Shown: in pieces, positions 42,376-53,076 of the stretch
Numbering within the stretch: the first letter of the stretch is position 1
How the letters are laid out: every line of letters begins with the position of its first letter
NCBI GenBank assembly: GCA_017416485.1
Contig: JAFQCH010000015.1
Coordinates: 1 to 63,616 of the forward strand
Source of the DNA: Clostridia bacterium
GTDB lineage: Bacteria; Bacillota; Clostridia; Oscillospirales; Acutalibacteraceae
Reading direction: 5' to 3'
DNA: 63,616 bases
The notes under the pieces: model-generated
Told to the model about the DNA's origin: nothing
Databases searched by the model: none
Seen by the model: only the letters and a program-made list of their open reading frames with translations
Translations under genes and position numbers: made by a program

Positions 42376-42576
42376 CAGGGGAAGTTTTCTGTTTTATCCC
42401 CACTTATTATATAAACTATTTTGCATTATATATTTATAAATTGTAACTTTTGTGAACAAATTGTAAACATTGCAACATCATATTGCATTTAAATTATCGT
42501 GTGGATTTTATTGCAACATATTAAAAACTGCGTGTGGATTTTGCAGCAGATTCTGCTGTTTGTGAAACAATTGCAT
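42376..42576. other. A/T-rich intergenic region with DnaA-box-like direct repeats
   Basis: This non-coding gap between recF and the acyltransferase gene holds two copies of CGTGTGGATTTT (42498-42509 and 42531-42542), exactly 33 bp apart. The core TGTGGAT matches seven bases of the complement of the canonical DnaA box. Two TTGCAACAT copies (42470-42478, 42511-42519) are interleaved. It may be part of the replication origin. GGGGAAGTTTTC...TATCCCC (42376-42399) is a loose inverted repeat. Confidence 0.45.
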
Positions 42577-43650
42577 TTATTTTATTTTTCCGTCTGCAAT
42601 TTCAAAAGTTTTTCCTTCACACAACCGAAGAATGGATGCAGGATCACAGCAAGTGATAAATACCTGACGGTTATCAAGATGATTTAAAATATAATCCTGT
42701 CTGCCGGCATCCAGCTCGCTCATCACATCGTCGAGCAGAATGACGGGCTGCTCGTTTGTTTTTTCTTTCAGAATCTGTGCTTCAGCCAATTTCAAGGCGA
42801 TCGCACATGAACGTTGCTGCCCCTGTGAGCCGTACACACGTGCAGGCTTTTCGTTTATAAAAATACCGAGATCATCTCTGTGCGGCCCGACGGAAGTGGT
42901 TTTATTGAATAAATCCTCCCGTCTGCTTACTTTAAGCATTTCAGAAAGCGAAAATTTGCCGTCTGTATTGTCTTTTTGCATATATTCAAGGGAAAGTATC
43001 TCTCTGGACTGCGAAAGACCGTCATAAACGGCAGCACACGCAGGTAAAAGCAAAGAGAGATATTCTTTTCTCAACTGCAAAATCTCTTCACCCGCGTTTA
43101 CAAGGTGCGTATCCCATATATCGAGCATGTCGAGAAGTTCGGGATGCCCCTGCACATCGGCCAAAAGGGAATTGCGCTGTTTAAGCGCACGGTTATACTG
43201 ACTCAACGCCGCGGCATAATTGGGCTTGAACTGACACAACGCGGTGTCCAGAAACCGTCTGCGCTCGGCAGGACCTGCCTGCACAAGCGACAAAAAAGCG
43301 GGCGAAAACACAGCGGCACTGCATTTGCCTATGAGTTTGGCAGGGGAAGACAAAGAAACGCCGTTCAAGGTCGCTTTGCGGGCATTTGCAACGGTCATCA
43401 CAGCTTTTTGTTCGCGATCAGCGGCAAAAAAGTCGAGTTCCATGCGTGCAAAGTCTTTTCCGAAGCCAACAAGTTCACTGTCTTTTGCACCGCGGAACGA
43501 TTTCAGCCCCGAAAAAAGCCAAATACTTTCAAGCAGATTTGTTTTACCCTGCGCATTCTCACCGTAAATGACATTCACCCCGCGGTCAGGGATAAGTGTC
43601 AGGTCGGCAAGATTGCGAAATCCGGTAAGGGTTAATTTTTTAATTTGCAT
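42577..43650 (-). CDS. recF: DNA replication and repair protein RecF
   Basis: 357 residues. The Walker A motif IYGENAQGKTNLLESIW, signature RVYGSQGQQRSCAIALKLAE and Walker B VILLDDVMSELD identify RecF, which loads RecA at gaps with RecO and RecR. It is normally in the plus-strand dnaA-dnaN-recF-gyrB run; here it is on the opposite strand, downstream of hom and 1.6 kb upstream of dnaA. The hairpin AATGGC-AAC-GCCATT lies in the 85-nt gap to hom. Confidence 0.95.
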   Translation of the reverse strand: MQIKKLTLTGFRNLADLTLIPDRGVNVIYGENAQGKTNLLESIWLFSGLKSFRGAKDSELVGFGKDFARMELDFFAADREQKAVMTVANARKATLNGVSLSSPAKLIGKCSAAVFSPAFLSLVQAGPAERRRFLDTALCQFKPNYAAALSQYNRALKQRNSLLADVQGHPELLDMLDIWDTHLVNAGEEILQLRKEYLSLLLPACAAVYDGLSQSREILSLEYMQKDNTDGKFSLSEMLKVSRREDLFNKTTSVGPHRDDLGIFINEKPARVYGSQGQQRSCAIALKLAEAQILKEKTNEQPVILLDDVMSELDAGRQDYILNHLDNRQVFITCCDPASILRLCEGKTFEIADGKIK

Positions 43651-43735
43651 ATCTATTTATTCCCTGCAACGAATGCAAAATGCAAAAATTATCGGAATGG
43701 CGTTGCCATTTAAAAATATAAATTATTTCAGTAAA

Positions 43736-44977
43736 TCAATAATCCGTCACACGAATCACGGATGCTTCGGCAAAATTCTTGGTATTCAACAGCACTTCAC
43801 GCAGGTCACCTTCGGGCATAAGAGGAGTAATGAATGCGATCTCATTTTCGGGTGCATCCTTGCGGGAAAGGGTTTCAATATGTCCGAATCCTTCACGCAG
43901 AGCAACCAAAGCCGCATCCTTGTCTTTTGCGAAACCGCGAACATAAAGACGGGTCTGTGTCTGCTTATAATCGGCAATGCGGCAATCTGCGTGCGGACCC
44001 CATGTGTAGCCGATCTTGGTGTTCTTACCAAGACGAATACAATCCATCACGTCTGCAACAACCGCGCTTGCGGTCGGGAATTTGCCCGCACCTCTGCCGT
44101 AGAACATCACATCACCAACGGCATCACCGCGCACGAACAGCGCATTGAACACATCGTCCACGCTTGAAAGGGGAGAAGACTTACTGACCAATGCGGGACT
44201 GACCATAATGAAAATCTTATCATCTTCAACCAGTTTGGCTCTGCCGAGCAGTTTGATCACACAACCATGATTTTCGGCATATTCAACATCTTCAAGGGTG
44301 ATTTTGGTAATGCCTTCGGTGTGCACTTCCACGGGAGAAACGTGTGTGCCAAAAGCAAGGGAAGCCAAAATACAGATTTTGCGGCAAGCATCCAGACCTT
44401 CCACATCGGCAGTGGGATCTGCTTCGGCATAACCGAGCTCCTGTGCCATTTTCAGTGCTGTGGTAAAGGACATATTTTCACGAATCATCTTTGTAAGAAT
44501 AAAGTTGGTGGTACCGTTAAGAATACCTGCAACTTCTGTAATCCGATTCGCACCCAAGCAGTCAGCCAACGGATGAATGGCGGGAATACCGCCACAGACG
44601 GATGCTTCAAACAGAAAACTGACACTGTTTTCTTTTGCCAGCTGCAACAAGTCATAGCCTCTTGCGGCAACAAGCTCCTTGTTGGATGTCACAACGCTCT
44701 TGCCTGCCTGCAAGCATTTGGAAACGAAGTTGTAAGCTACCGTAAGACCGCCCATGGTTTCTACAACGATTTCAACTTCAGGGTCTTCGATGATAACGTT
44801 CACATCATGCACAACCTTGTGGCCGTACGGTCTGTCAGGAAAATCACGCAGATCAAGAATATATTTCACATCCACAAAATCAGTGCCTGCTTTTTCGGCA
44901 ATCTGTTTTGCGTTTTTTTCAATCAGTTCAACAACGCCGCTTCCCACGACGCCGCAACCCATAACGGCAATGTACAT
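43736..44977 (-). CDS. hom: Homoserine dehydrogenase
   Basis: 413 residues from ATG 44977 (GGAGGA upstream). The NAD(P) Rossmann motif is VMGCGVVGSGVVELIEKN. The catalytic domain carries GILNGTTNFILTKM and AEADPTADVEGLDACRKICIL. A C-terminal ACT-like domain (FAKDKDAALVALREGFGHI) suggests allosteric control by threonine. It makes homoserine for Thr/Met synthesis. It lies between dnaA (divergent) and recF (same strand), an unusual site for it. Confidence 0.94.
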   Translation of the reverse strand: MYIAVMGCGVVGSGVVELIEKNAKQIAEKAGTDFVDVKYILDLRDFPDRPYGHKVVHDVNVIIEDPEVEIVVETMGGLTVAYNFVSKCLQAGKSVVTSNKELVAARGYDLLQLAKENSVSFLFEASVCGGIPAIHPLADCLGANRITEVAGILNGTTNFILTKMIRENMSFTTALKMAQELGYAEADPTADVEGLDACRKICILASLAFGTHVSPVEVHTEGITKITLEDVEYAENHGCVIKLLGRAKLVEDDKIFIMVSPALVSKSSPLSSVDDVFNALFVRGDAVGDVMFYGRGAGKFPTASAVVADVMDCIRLGKNTKIGYTWGPHADCRIADYKQTQTRLYVRGFAKDKDAALVALREGFGHIETLSRKDAPENEIAFITPLMPEGDLREVLLNTKNFAEASVIRVTDY

Positions 44978-45036
44978 AGTTTTATTTATCCTCCGTAAAA
45001 TATTATGTTTTTTAAAAAAGTAACACACATTACACC

Positions 45037-45065
45037 ATTTTAATCTATTCTACACATAGTAACAA
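45037..45065 (-). promoter_or_regulatory. hom-recF promoter
   Basis: On the minus strand there is TTGTTA (45065-45060), a 17-bp spacer and TAAAAT (45042-45037). Confidence 0.62.
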
Positions 45066-45225
45066 TAAATGTAAATAGTAAAAATTAAAAAAAATAATAA
45101 ATTTTTCTCTTATATATTTATATATAATTACATATTGATTTTAATAACTTAATTATGTTATTATATGTAAGATGATTATCATACATTATTATACCTAATT
45201 ATGCCTATAAAAGGAGATTTTTTTA
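45066..45225 (+). promoter_or_regulatory. dnaA upstream region (A/T-rich; possible DUE)
   Basis: 160 bp of almost pure A/T with long A and TAT runs, consistent with a DNA-unwinding element or the dnaA promoter. A weak promoter, TTGATT plus a 17-bp spacer, lies around 45135-45163, overlapping the inverted repeat TAATAAC (45142-45148) / GTTATTA (45157-45163). No canonical TTATCCACA DnaA box is seen here. Confidence 0.5.
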
Positions 45226-46527
45226 ATGGACTCATTCAGCGATGTCTGGAAAGAGGTTTTGGCTGTTTTGCAGCCGCAGCTGACAGAAGTCGTTTATAAT
45301 ATGTGGATCGAACCCCTCGAACCCGTCAAGCTCGAAGGCGACACCGTTGTCATGCTCACCAACACAGACTTTAAAAAGAAACTCATTTTAGAACGTTTTT
45401 ACGATGTTATCACAAAAGGCTTTGAAGCCGTTCTCGGATTCCCGGTGGAACTTGATGTAATTGTTTCGCAGCCAGTGCCCGAAAAAAAAGCCGAAAACGA
45501 AGAAGCACAAAAGCAGAGTGCTTTCACCTTTGACAACTTCATTGTCGGCAGTTCCAACAAATTTGCCTATTCCGCTTGCTACCGTGTTTCCAACGCACCC
45601 GGTGCGGAATACAATCCCTTGCTCGTTTACGGCAGAAGCGGATTGGGCAAAACACATCTGATGCTTGCCATCCGCGAAAAACTGCACCGCAACTTCCCCG
45701 ACATGGCAATCATTTATATCACAGGTGAAGATTTTGCAAACGAACTGTATCACTGCATTGCAGAAAAAAACACGGATGCTTTCCACGAAAAATACCGCAA
45801 TGTGGACGTGCTGTTGATGGACGATATTCAATTCATTCAGAGAAAACAAGCAGCACAGGAAGAATTCTTCCACACCTTCAACACACTCACACAAGCAGGC
45901 AAGCAGGTCGTTATGACTTCGGACCGTCCGCCCAAGGAAATGGAAATTCTGGACGACCGTCTTCGCACCCGTTTTGAAATGGGACTTCTTGCCGATATTC
46001 AGCCGCCTGATATTGACACCCGCATGGCGATCGTTAAGCGCAAGGCGGATGAATGCAAGCTCATCCTCACCCCGTCTGTGATCGAAATGATGGCAGAGCA
46101 CGTCAAGAGCAATGTCCGTCAGCTGGAAGGTTGTGTCAAAAAACTGTCTGCCATGAAGAATTTGCACGACATTGACCCCACTCCCGATGTGGTGCAGGGT
46201 GTGCTGACGGAAGTGGTTTCCACAGCAAAACCCGTCAGTGAAGTAGTAAATATGATCATTGATGCCGTGGTTGCCGAATACCGTGTCACAGTTGCCGACA
46301 TCAAAAGCGAAAAGCGCAATGCCAACATTTCGCTTGCCCGTCAGGTGGCAATGTACATCATCCGTGAAATGACCGGGATGCCCCTGCAGAATATCGGCGA
46401 ATATTTCAGCGGCAAAAACCATGCCACCGTTTCGCATTCGGTCAAGCAGGTTGAAATTAAAATGGAAAAAGACAGCTCCTTCAAACTGACAGTCAGGGAA
46501 CTGATTAAGAATCTGGAAGAAGCGTAA
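45226..46527 (+). CDS. dnaA: Chromosomal replication initiator DnaA, with atypical domain IV
   Basis: 433 residues. Domain I (FSDVWKEVLAVLQPQ) is followed by a very short domain II and an AAA+ core with Walker A VYGRSGLGKTHLM, Walker B VLLMDDIQFI and sensor MTSDRPP. The C-terminal DNA-binding domain keeps the general signature, but the FGGRDHTTV motif reads FSGKNHATV and LPEIG reads LQNIG. So the equivalents of E. coli Pro423, Asp433 and Thr435 are Gln388, Asn398 and Ala400, while Arg399 (Arg364) and His434 (His399) are kept. This implies altered box recognition. It is followed by repeated TTTTCAACA motifs. Confidence 0.96.
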   Translation: MDSFSDVWKEVLAVLQPQLTEVVYNMWIEPLEPVKLEGDTVVMLTNTDFKKKLILERFYDVITKGFEAVLGFPVELDVIVSQPVPEKKAENEEAQKQSAFTFDNFIVGSSNKFAYSACYRVSNAPGAEYNPLLVYGRSGLGKTHLMLAIREKLHRNFPDMAIIYITGEDFANELYHCIAEKNTDAFHEKYRNVDVLLMDDIQFIQRKQAAQEEFFHTFNTLTQAGKQVVMTSDRPPKEMEILDDRLRTRFEMGLLADIQPPDIDTRMAIVKRKADECKLILTPSVIEMMAEHVKSNVRQLEGCVKKLSAMKNLHDIDPTPDVVQGVLTEVVSTAKPVSEVVNMIIDAVVAEYRVTVADIKSEKRNANISLARQVAMYIIREMTGMPLQNIGEYFSGKNHATVSHSVKQVEIKMEKDSSFKLTVRELIKNLEEA

Positions 46528-46539
46528 AAAACTAAAAAG

Positions 46540-46705
46540 TTTTCAACAATTTCAACATAAATAAACAACGGGTTTTCAACATTTCAACAATCCCCTTAAT
46601 TGTCAAAAACTTTTCAAAATTTTCCTCACAGCATTTTCGAAAGTATAAACACAGCAATAAATACCGATAATAAAAGGTTATCCCTTGTTTTCAACAATTT
46701 CGACA
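46540..46705. promoter_or_regulatory. dnaA-dnaN intergenic array of TTTTCAACA/ATTTCAACA motifs (candidate oriC boxes)
   Basis: Three tandem pairs are seen: TTTTCAACA at 46540 and ATTTCAACA at 46549; TTTTCAACA at 46573 and ATTTCAACA at 46581; TTTTCAACA at 46688 and ATTTCGACA at 46697. The first two pairs start 33 bp apart. They differ from TTATCCACA at two or three positions. They all face the same way in an A/T-rich 287-bp gap, as expected for origin boxes with a changed consensus. Confidence 0.65.
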
Positions 46706-46814
46706 CCCCCTACTAAAACTACTATATTTTAACACACATCTTCTCTAAGGACGGATTTTCTCATTTCTGTTTTTAAGAATGTAGCGATCCGATTTCCGGA
46801 AAGGCGGAATAAAA

Positions 46815-47930
46815 ATGAAAATCATCTGCAACACCGCATCTCTTACACAGGCATGCCTGAACATTCAACGTTGCGTTCCAACCAGAGCCATTCTGCCCAT
46901 GCTTGACGGTATCCTTATGCGCACCCTCGAAAACGGCAGAGTAGAACTGTGCGGCTACGACCTGGAACTCGGTTCCACCACCACAGTGGAAGCACGTATC
47001 GAAGAACACGGCGCCACCGTTATCAATGCTAAAACACTGTGTGATATTCTCAGGCATCTGCCCGGCGACCGTGTGGAACTTTCCTGCAATGCCAAAAACA
47101 TCTGTACCGTCACCTGCGGCAATGTTGAATACACAATTGTGGCACTTCGTGCGGATGAATATCCTGATCTTCCGTCCCTGCCCGATACCGAACCTATTCA
47201 GATCTCCTCAAAGTTATTAAAAAGTATGATCATGCAGACCATCTTTGCCGCTTCCACCGAAGAAGCAAAGGCGGTGCACAGAGGTGTCAAATTCGAAATC
47301 AAGGAAGGCGAGCTCAAGTGCATTGCCATTGACGGCTACCGCCTTGCCATCCGCACCGAGTTTATTTCTTACAACGGTGCACCCCACACCTTTATTGTCC
47401 CAAGCAAAACGCTGTATGAGCTGGTTAAGCTTCTGCCCGAAGAAGATGAATTTGTGCAGATCTTTTTAAGTCGCCGTCATATCATTTTTGAAACCAATAA
47501 CTATAATATTGTTTCCCGCCTTCTGGAGGGTGATTTCCTTGATTACCGCACAGCCCTGCCCAAAGGCACCACCGCAACCGTGCGTGTGAACACCAAAAAA
47601 CTGCTCGAATGTATCGAAAGAACATCTATCATCGTCACCGAAAAAATGAGAAGTCCGCTTCGTTTCCTCTTTGACGGCGATATGATCCGCCTGTCCGTTG
47701 CCACTGCAGTCGGTTCGGCAAGCGACTTTATGGAATGTTCTCTGGACGGAAAACGCACCGAAATCGGCTTCAATGCCCGCTATGTGTCGGAAGCGCTTCG
47801 TGCTTGTGAATCAGATGAAGTTCTGATTCGTCTGAACGGTTCCATTGCGCCCGCACTCATCGTTCCCACCGAAGGTGAGCATTTTCTGTATCTCATCCTG
47901 CCTGTGCGTATTGCAGATGTAAACAGTTAA
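46815..47930 (+). CDS. dnaN: DNA polymerase III beta subunit (sliding clamp)
   Basis: 371 residues, typical for beta clamps, behind AAAGGCGG. Three similar domains are seen; signatures include MLDGILMRTLENGRVELCGYD, GVKFEIKEGELKCIAIDGYRLAIR and the C-terminal PALIVPTEGEHFLYLILPVR, which lines the peptide-binding cleft. It tethers polymerase III and repair factors to DNA. It lies 287 bp after dnaA and 12 nt before the S4 gene. Confidence 0.96.
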   Translation: MKIICNTASLTQACLNIQRCVPTRAILPMLDGILMRTLENGRVELCGYDLELGSTTTVEARIEEHGATVINAKTLCDILRHLPGDRVELSCNAKNICTVTCGNVEYTIVALRADEYPDLPSLPDTEPIQISSKLLKSMIMQTIFAASTEEAKAVHRGVKFEIKEGELKCIAIDGYRLAIRTEFISYNGAPHTFIVPSKTLYELVKLLPEEDEFVQIFLSRRHIIFETNNYNIVSRLLEGDFLDYRTALPKGTTATVRVNTKKLLECIERTSIIVTEKMRSPLRFLFDGDMIRLSVATAVGSASDFMECSLDGKRTEIGFNARYVSEALRACESDEVLIRLNGSIAPALIVPTEGEHFLYLILPVRIADVNS

Positions 47931-47942
47931 GAGGTGTAAAAC

Positions 47943-48209
47943 ATGGCTAAAACAATCAGATTAAAGGCAAAAATTGCCGAAATCGAAACAAAACCTCTTA
48001 TAATCCGTACACCTTATATTGAATTGCAGGCTGCACTAAAATTGTGCAACATCGCACAGACGGGCGGTCATGCAAAAATCCTCATCACCGAGGAACAATG
48101 CGTCTTCGTCAACGGCGAAATCTGCACACAAAGAGGAAAAAAACTTTACAACGGAGATACACTTCGTGTCGGACGCGAGAGTTTTGTGATTGCATCCGAA
48201 GCGGAATAA
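47943..48209 (+). CDS. yaaA: S4-domain RNA-binding protein (YaaA/RlbA-like)
   Basis: 88 residues. The S4 fold is seen in LQAALKLCNIAQTGGHAKILITEEQCVFVNGEICTQRGKKLYNGDTLRV, placed as in B. subtilis yaaA between dnaN and recF/remB. YaaA is linked to ribosome or rRNA binding; its precise role is unsettled. About 15 residues precede the usual start of the domain. Confidence 0.85.
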   Translation: MAKTIRLKAKIAEIETKPLIIRTPYIELQAALKLCNIAQTGGHAKILITEEQCVFVNGEICTQRGKKLYNGDTLRVGRESFVIASEAE

Positions 48210-48222
48210 AAAGGAGAACGGT

Positions 48223-48471
48223 ATGTATTTAGCCGTCGGCGGCGACACCGTACTGCGCACAAAAGACATTCTCGGTATATTTGATACCGACTCAGTGACC
48301 GTGTCCAAACACAGCCGTGATCTTTTAAACACAGCCGAAAAAGAAAAGCGCACCGTCATGGTGTCCATGACAGAACTGCCGCGATCGTTTCTGCTGGTCC
48401 GTGAACAACGGGAGATCAAATTGTATTTGTCTCCCGTGGCAGCAAACACTTTATTAAAAAAATACAAATAA
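48223..48471 (+). CDS. remB: DUF370 protein, RemB-like extracellular matrix regulator
   Basis: 82 residues from ATG 48223 (AAGGAG upstream). The DUF370 pattern is MYLAVGGDTVLRTKDILGIF and MTELPRSFLLV, with a C-terminal KLYLSPVAANTLLKK. In B. subtilis, YaaB/RemB lies between recF and gyrB and RemA relatives bind DNA as ring oligomers. Here it keeps that position next to gyrB even though recF has left the run. Confidence 0.85.
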   Translation: MYLAVGGDTVLRTKDILGIFDTDSVTVSKHSRDLLNTAEKEKRTVMVSMTELPRSFLLVREQREIKLYLSPVAANTLLKKYK

Positions 48472-48484
48472 AAGACTTACATAA

Positions 48485-50524
<2,040 letters not shown>

Positions 50525-50535
50525 GGAGAAATAAA

Positions 50536-53073
50536 ATGGACGACGAAATCAGAAACGGCCAGCCCGAAAACGAGGCTGTTGTCAATACAGGCAAAGTCGT
50601 GGATGTGGATATCAACAAGGAGATGAAGAGCTCTTTCCTCAACTACTCCATGTCGGTCATCATGTCCCGTGCCCTGCCCGATGTGCGTGACGGCTTAAAA
50701 CCCGTTCATCGCAGAATTCTTTACACCATGTATGAAAACAACCTGACCCCCGACAAGGCATACCGTAAGTGTGCCGATACGGTCGGTTCGGTTCTGGGTC
50801 GCTATCATCCGCACGGCGACGCATCCGTGTATGATGCCATGGTCCGTCTTGCACAAACCTTCTCTATGCGATATATTCTTGTAGACGGCCACGGTAACTT
50901 CGGTTCCATCGACGGTGACCCCGCCGCTGCATACAGATATACCGAATCAAGAATGAGCAAGCTCTCTCTTGAAATGCTCACCGATATCGACAAAGATACG
51001 GTTAACTTCATGGGCAACTATGATGACCGTCTGAAAGAACCCACCGTTCTTCCTGCCCGTTTCCCGAACCTGCTTGTGAACGGTTCCACGGGTATTGCTG
51101 TCGGTATGGCAACCAACATTCCGCCGCACAATCTTCGCGAAGTTATCGACGGCATGTGCTGTCTGATTGACAATCCCGAAGCATCCCTTGAAGACCTTAT
51201 GGAACACATCAAAGGGCCTGACTTCCCGACCTATGGTATTATCATGGGTAAATCGGGCATCCGTGCCGCCTATGCCACGGGCAGAGGTAAAATTGTTGTG
51301 CGTGCAAAAACTGAAATCGTCGAAGGCAAGAACGGCAGATATCAGATCGTTGTCACCGAGCTTCCTTATCAGGTCAACAAGGCAAGACTCATTGAAAACA
51401 TTGCCGAATTGGTTAAAGATAAGAGAATCGAAGGCATTTCCGATGTAAACGACTATTCGTCCCGTTTGGGTATGCGTATGGTCATCGATCTCAAGCGCGA
51501 TGCCAACCCGCAGGTTGTTCTGAACATGCTGTTCAAGCTCACACAGTTGCAGACTTCTTTCGGTATCATCAACCTTGCCCTCGTCAACAACGAGCCCAAG
51601 GAACTTACCCTCAAGCAGATGTTGCAGCTTTATATCGACCATCAGTGCGAAATCATCGTCCGCAGAACGCAGTACGATCTGAAAAAAGCACAGGAACGTG
51701 CCCACATCCTCGAAGCATTGCTTCGTGCACTTGACTGCATCGATGAAGTCATTGCATTGCTTCGTGCATCGAAGTCCATTCAGGAAGGTAAAGAAGGACT
51801 CATGCAGAAGTTCGGCTTTGACGAAGTGCAGGCAACGCACATCGTACAGATGCGCCTTGGCCAGTTGACAGGTCTTGAAAAACAGAAACTGGTTGACGAA
51901 ATGGCAGCCCTGCAGGAAAAAATCAAATACTTTATGGAAATTCTTGCTTCTCACGATATGGTTCTTTCCATTGTCAAGGACGAAGCCATGGTCATCCGCA
52001 ATAAATTCGGCGATGACCGCCGCACCGAAATCGTCAATGTTTCCGGCGAAGTGGATATTGAAGACCTCATTGCCGACGAAGCAGTCGTTATGACCCTCAC
52101 GCAGAGAGGTTATATCAAACGTCAGCCTGTTGATACATATCGTCAGCAGAAACGTGGTGGGCGCGGTGTTTCGGGTATGACCCGCCGTGAAGAAGATGTG
52201 GTGGAAACCATGTTCACCTGCCGCACGCATGACCACATTATGTTCTTCACAAATCTCGGCAGAGTTTACAGACTCAAGTGCTACGAAGTCCCCGAATCCG
52301 GCCGAACAAGCAAGGGTATGAACATCGTCAACATCCTTCCCATTCAGGCAGACGAAAGCATTTCGGCAATGATCTGTGTCAGACCCGAAGATGAAGAAAA
52401 GTACCTTTGCATGATCACCCGCAAGGGTATTATGAAACGTACCGCGATGACCGACTACCGCAATGTGCGTAAAGGCGGTATCATTGCCATTAACCTCGAC
52501 GAAGGCGACAACCTCGCATGGGTCAAGCTCACAAGCGGTGAAGACGATCTGCTTGTTGCAACCCGCAAGGGTAAAGCCATCCGCTTCAACGAAACGGATG
52601 CCCGTGTCATCGGCAGAACCGCAAGAGGTGTCAAGGCCATCACCATGAAGAACGAAGAAGACTGCGTTGTCGGTCTTGAAATCCTCGAAGGTGAAGGCAA
52701 GGTGCTCACCGTCAGTGAAACAGGATACGGAAGACGCAGCGAATTTGATGATTATCACATTCAGGGCAGAGGCGGTCAGGGTACCACCAACTACCATGTT
52801 GAAAAATACGGCGATGTTGCTTCCATCCGCGTGGTTAATGAAGAAGAAGACATCATCATGATTTCGTCCGACGGCATCATCATCCGCATTCCCGCCGTGG
52901 ATATCCGTGAATGCGCAAGACCTTCCAAGGGCGTGCGCGTGATGAAGGTCAACGAAAACGAACGCATCGTCACCATCACCGGCACCGAAAAAGCGGAAGA
53001 GGAAGAAACACAGGTCACCGAATCCGCAGAAAATAATGAAAACATCTCCGAAGTTGAAGCACAGGAGGAATAA
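50536..53073 (+). CDS. gyrA: DNA gyrase subunit A
   Basis: 845 residues. The catalytic Tyr lies in [14 protein letters not shown]; the GyrA box [10 protein letters not shown] marks gyrase rather than topoisomerase IV. In the quinolone-resistance region the sequence is [17 protein letters not shown], so position 83 (E. coli numbering) is Ala instead of Ser while Asp87 is kept. Six C-terminal beta-pinwheel blades and an acidic tail ([16 protein letters not shown]) follow. It introduces negative supercoils with GyrB. The LCP gene starts 3 nt later. Confidence 0.97.
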   Translation: MDDEIRNGQPENEAVVNTGKVVDVDINKEMKSSFLNYSMSVIMSRALPDVRDGLKPVHRRILYTMYENNLTPDKAYRKCADTVGSVLGRYHPHGDASVYDAMVRLAQTFSMRYILVDGHGNFGSIDGDPAAAYRYTESRMSKLSLEMLTDIDKDTVNFMGNYDDRLKEPTVLPARFPNLLVNGSTGIAVGMATNIPPHNLREVIDGMCCLIDNPEASLEDLMEHIKGPDFPTYGIIMGKSGIRAAYATGRGKIVVRAKTEIVEGKNGRYQIVVTELPYQVNKARLIENIAELVKDKRIEGISDVNDYSSRLGMRMVIDLKRDANPQVVLNMLFKLTQLQTSFGIINLALVNNEPKELTLKQMLQLYIDHQCEIIVRRTQYDLKKAQERAHILEALLRALDCIDEVIALLRASKSIQEGKEGLMQKFGFDEVQATHIVQMRLGQLTGLEKQKLVDEMAALQEKIKYFMEILASHDMVLSIVKDEAMVIRNKFGDDRRTEIVNVSGEVDIEDLIADEAVVMTLTQRGYIKRQPVDTYRQQKRGGRGVSGMTRREEDVVETMFTCRTHDHIMFFTNLGRVYRLKCYEVPESGRTSKGMNIVNILPIQADESISAMICVRPEDEEKYLCMITRKGIMKRTAMTDYRNVRKGGIIAINLDEGDNLAWVKLTSGEDDLLVATRKGKAIRFNETDARVIGRTARGVKAITMKNEEDCVVGLEILEGEGKVLTVSETGYGRRSEFDDYHIQGRGGQGTTNYHVEKYGDVASIRVVNEEEDIIMISSDGIIIRIPAVDIRECARPSKGVRVMKVNENERIVTITGTEKAEEEETQVTESAENNENISEVEAQEE

Positions 53074-53076
53074 AAA

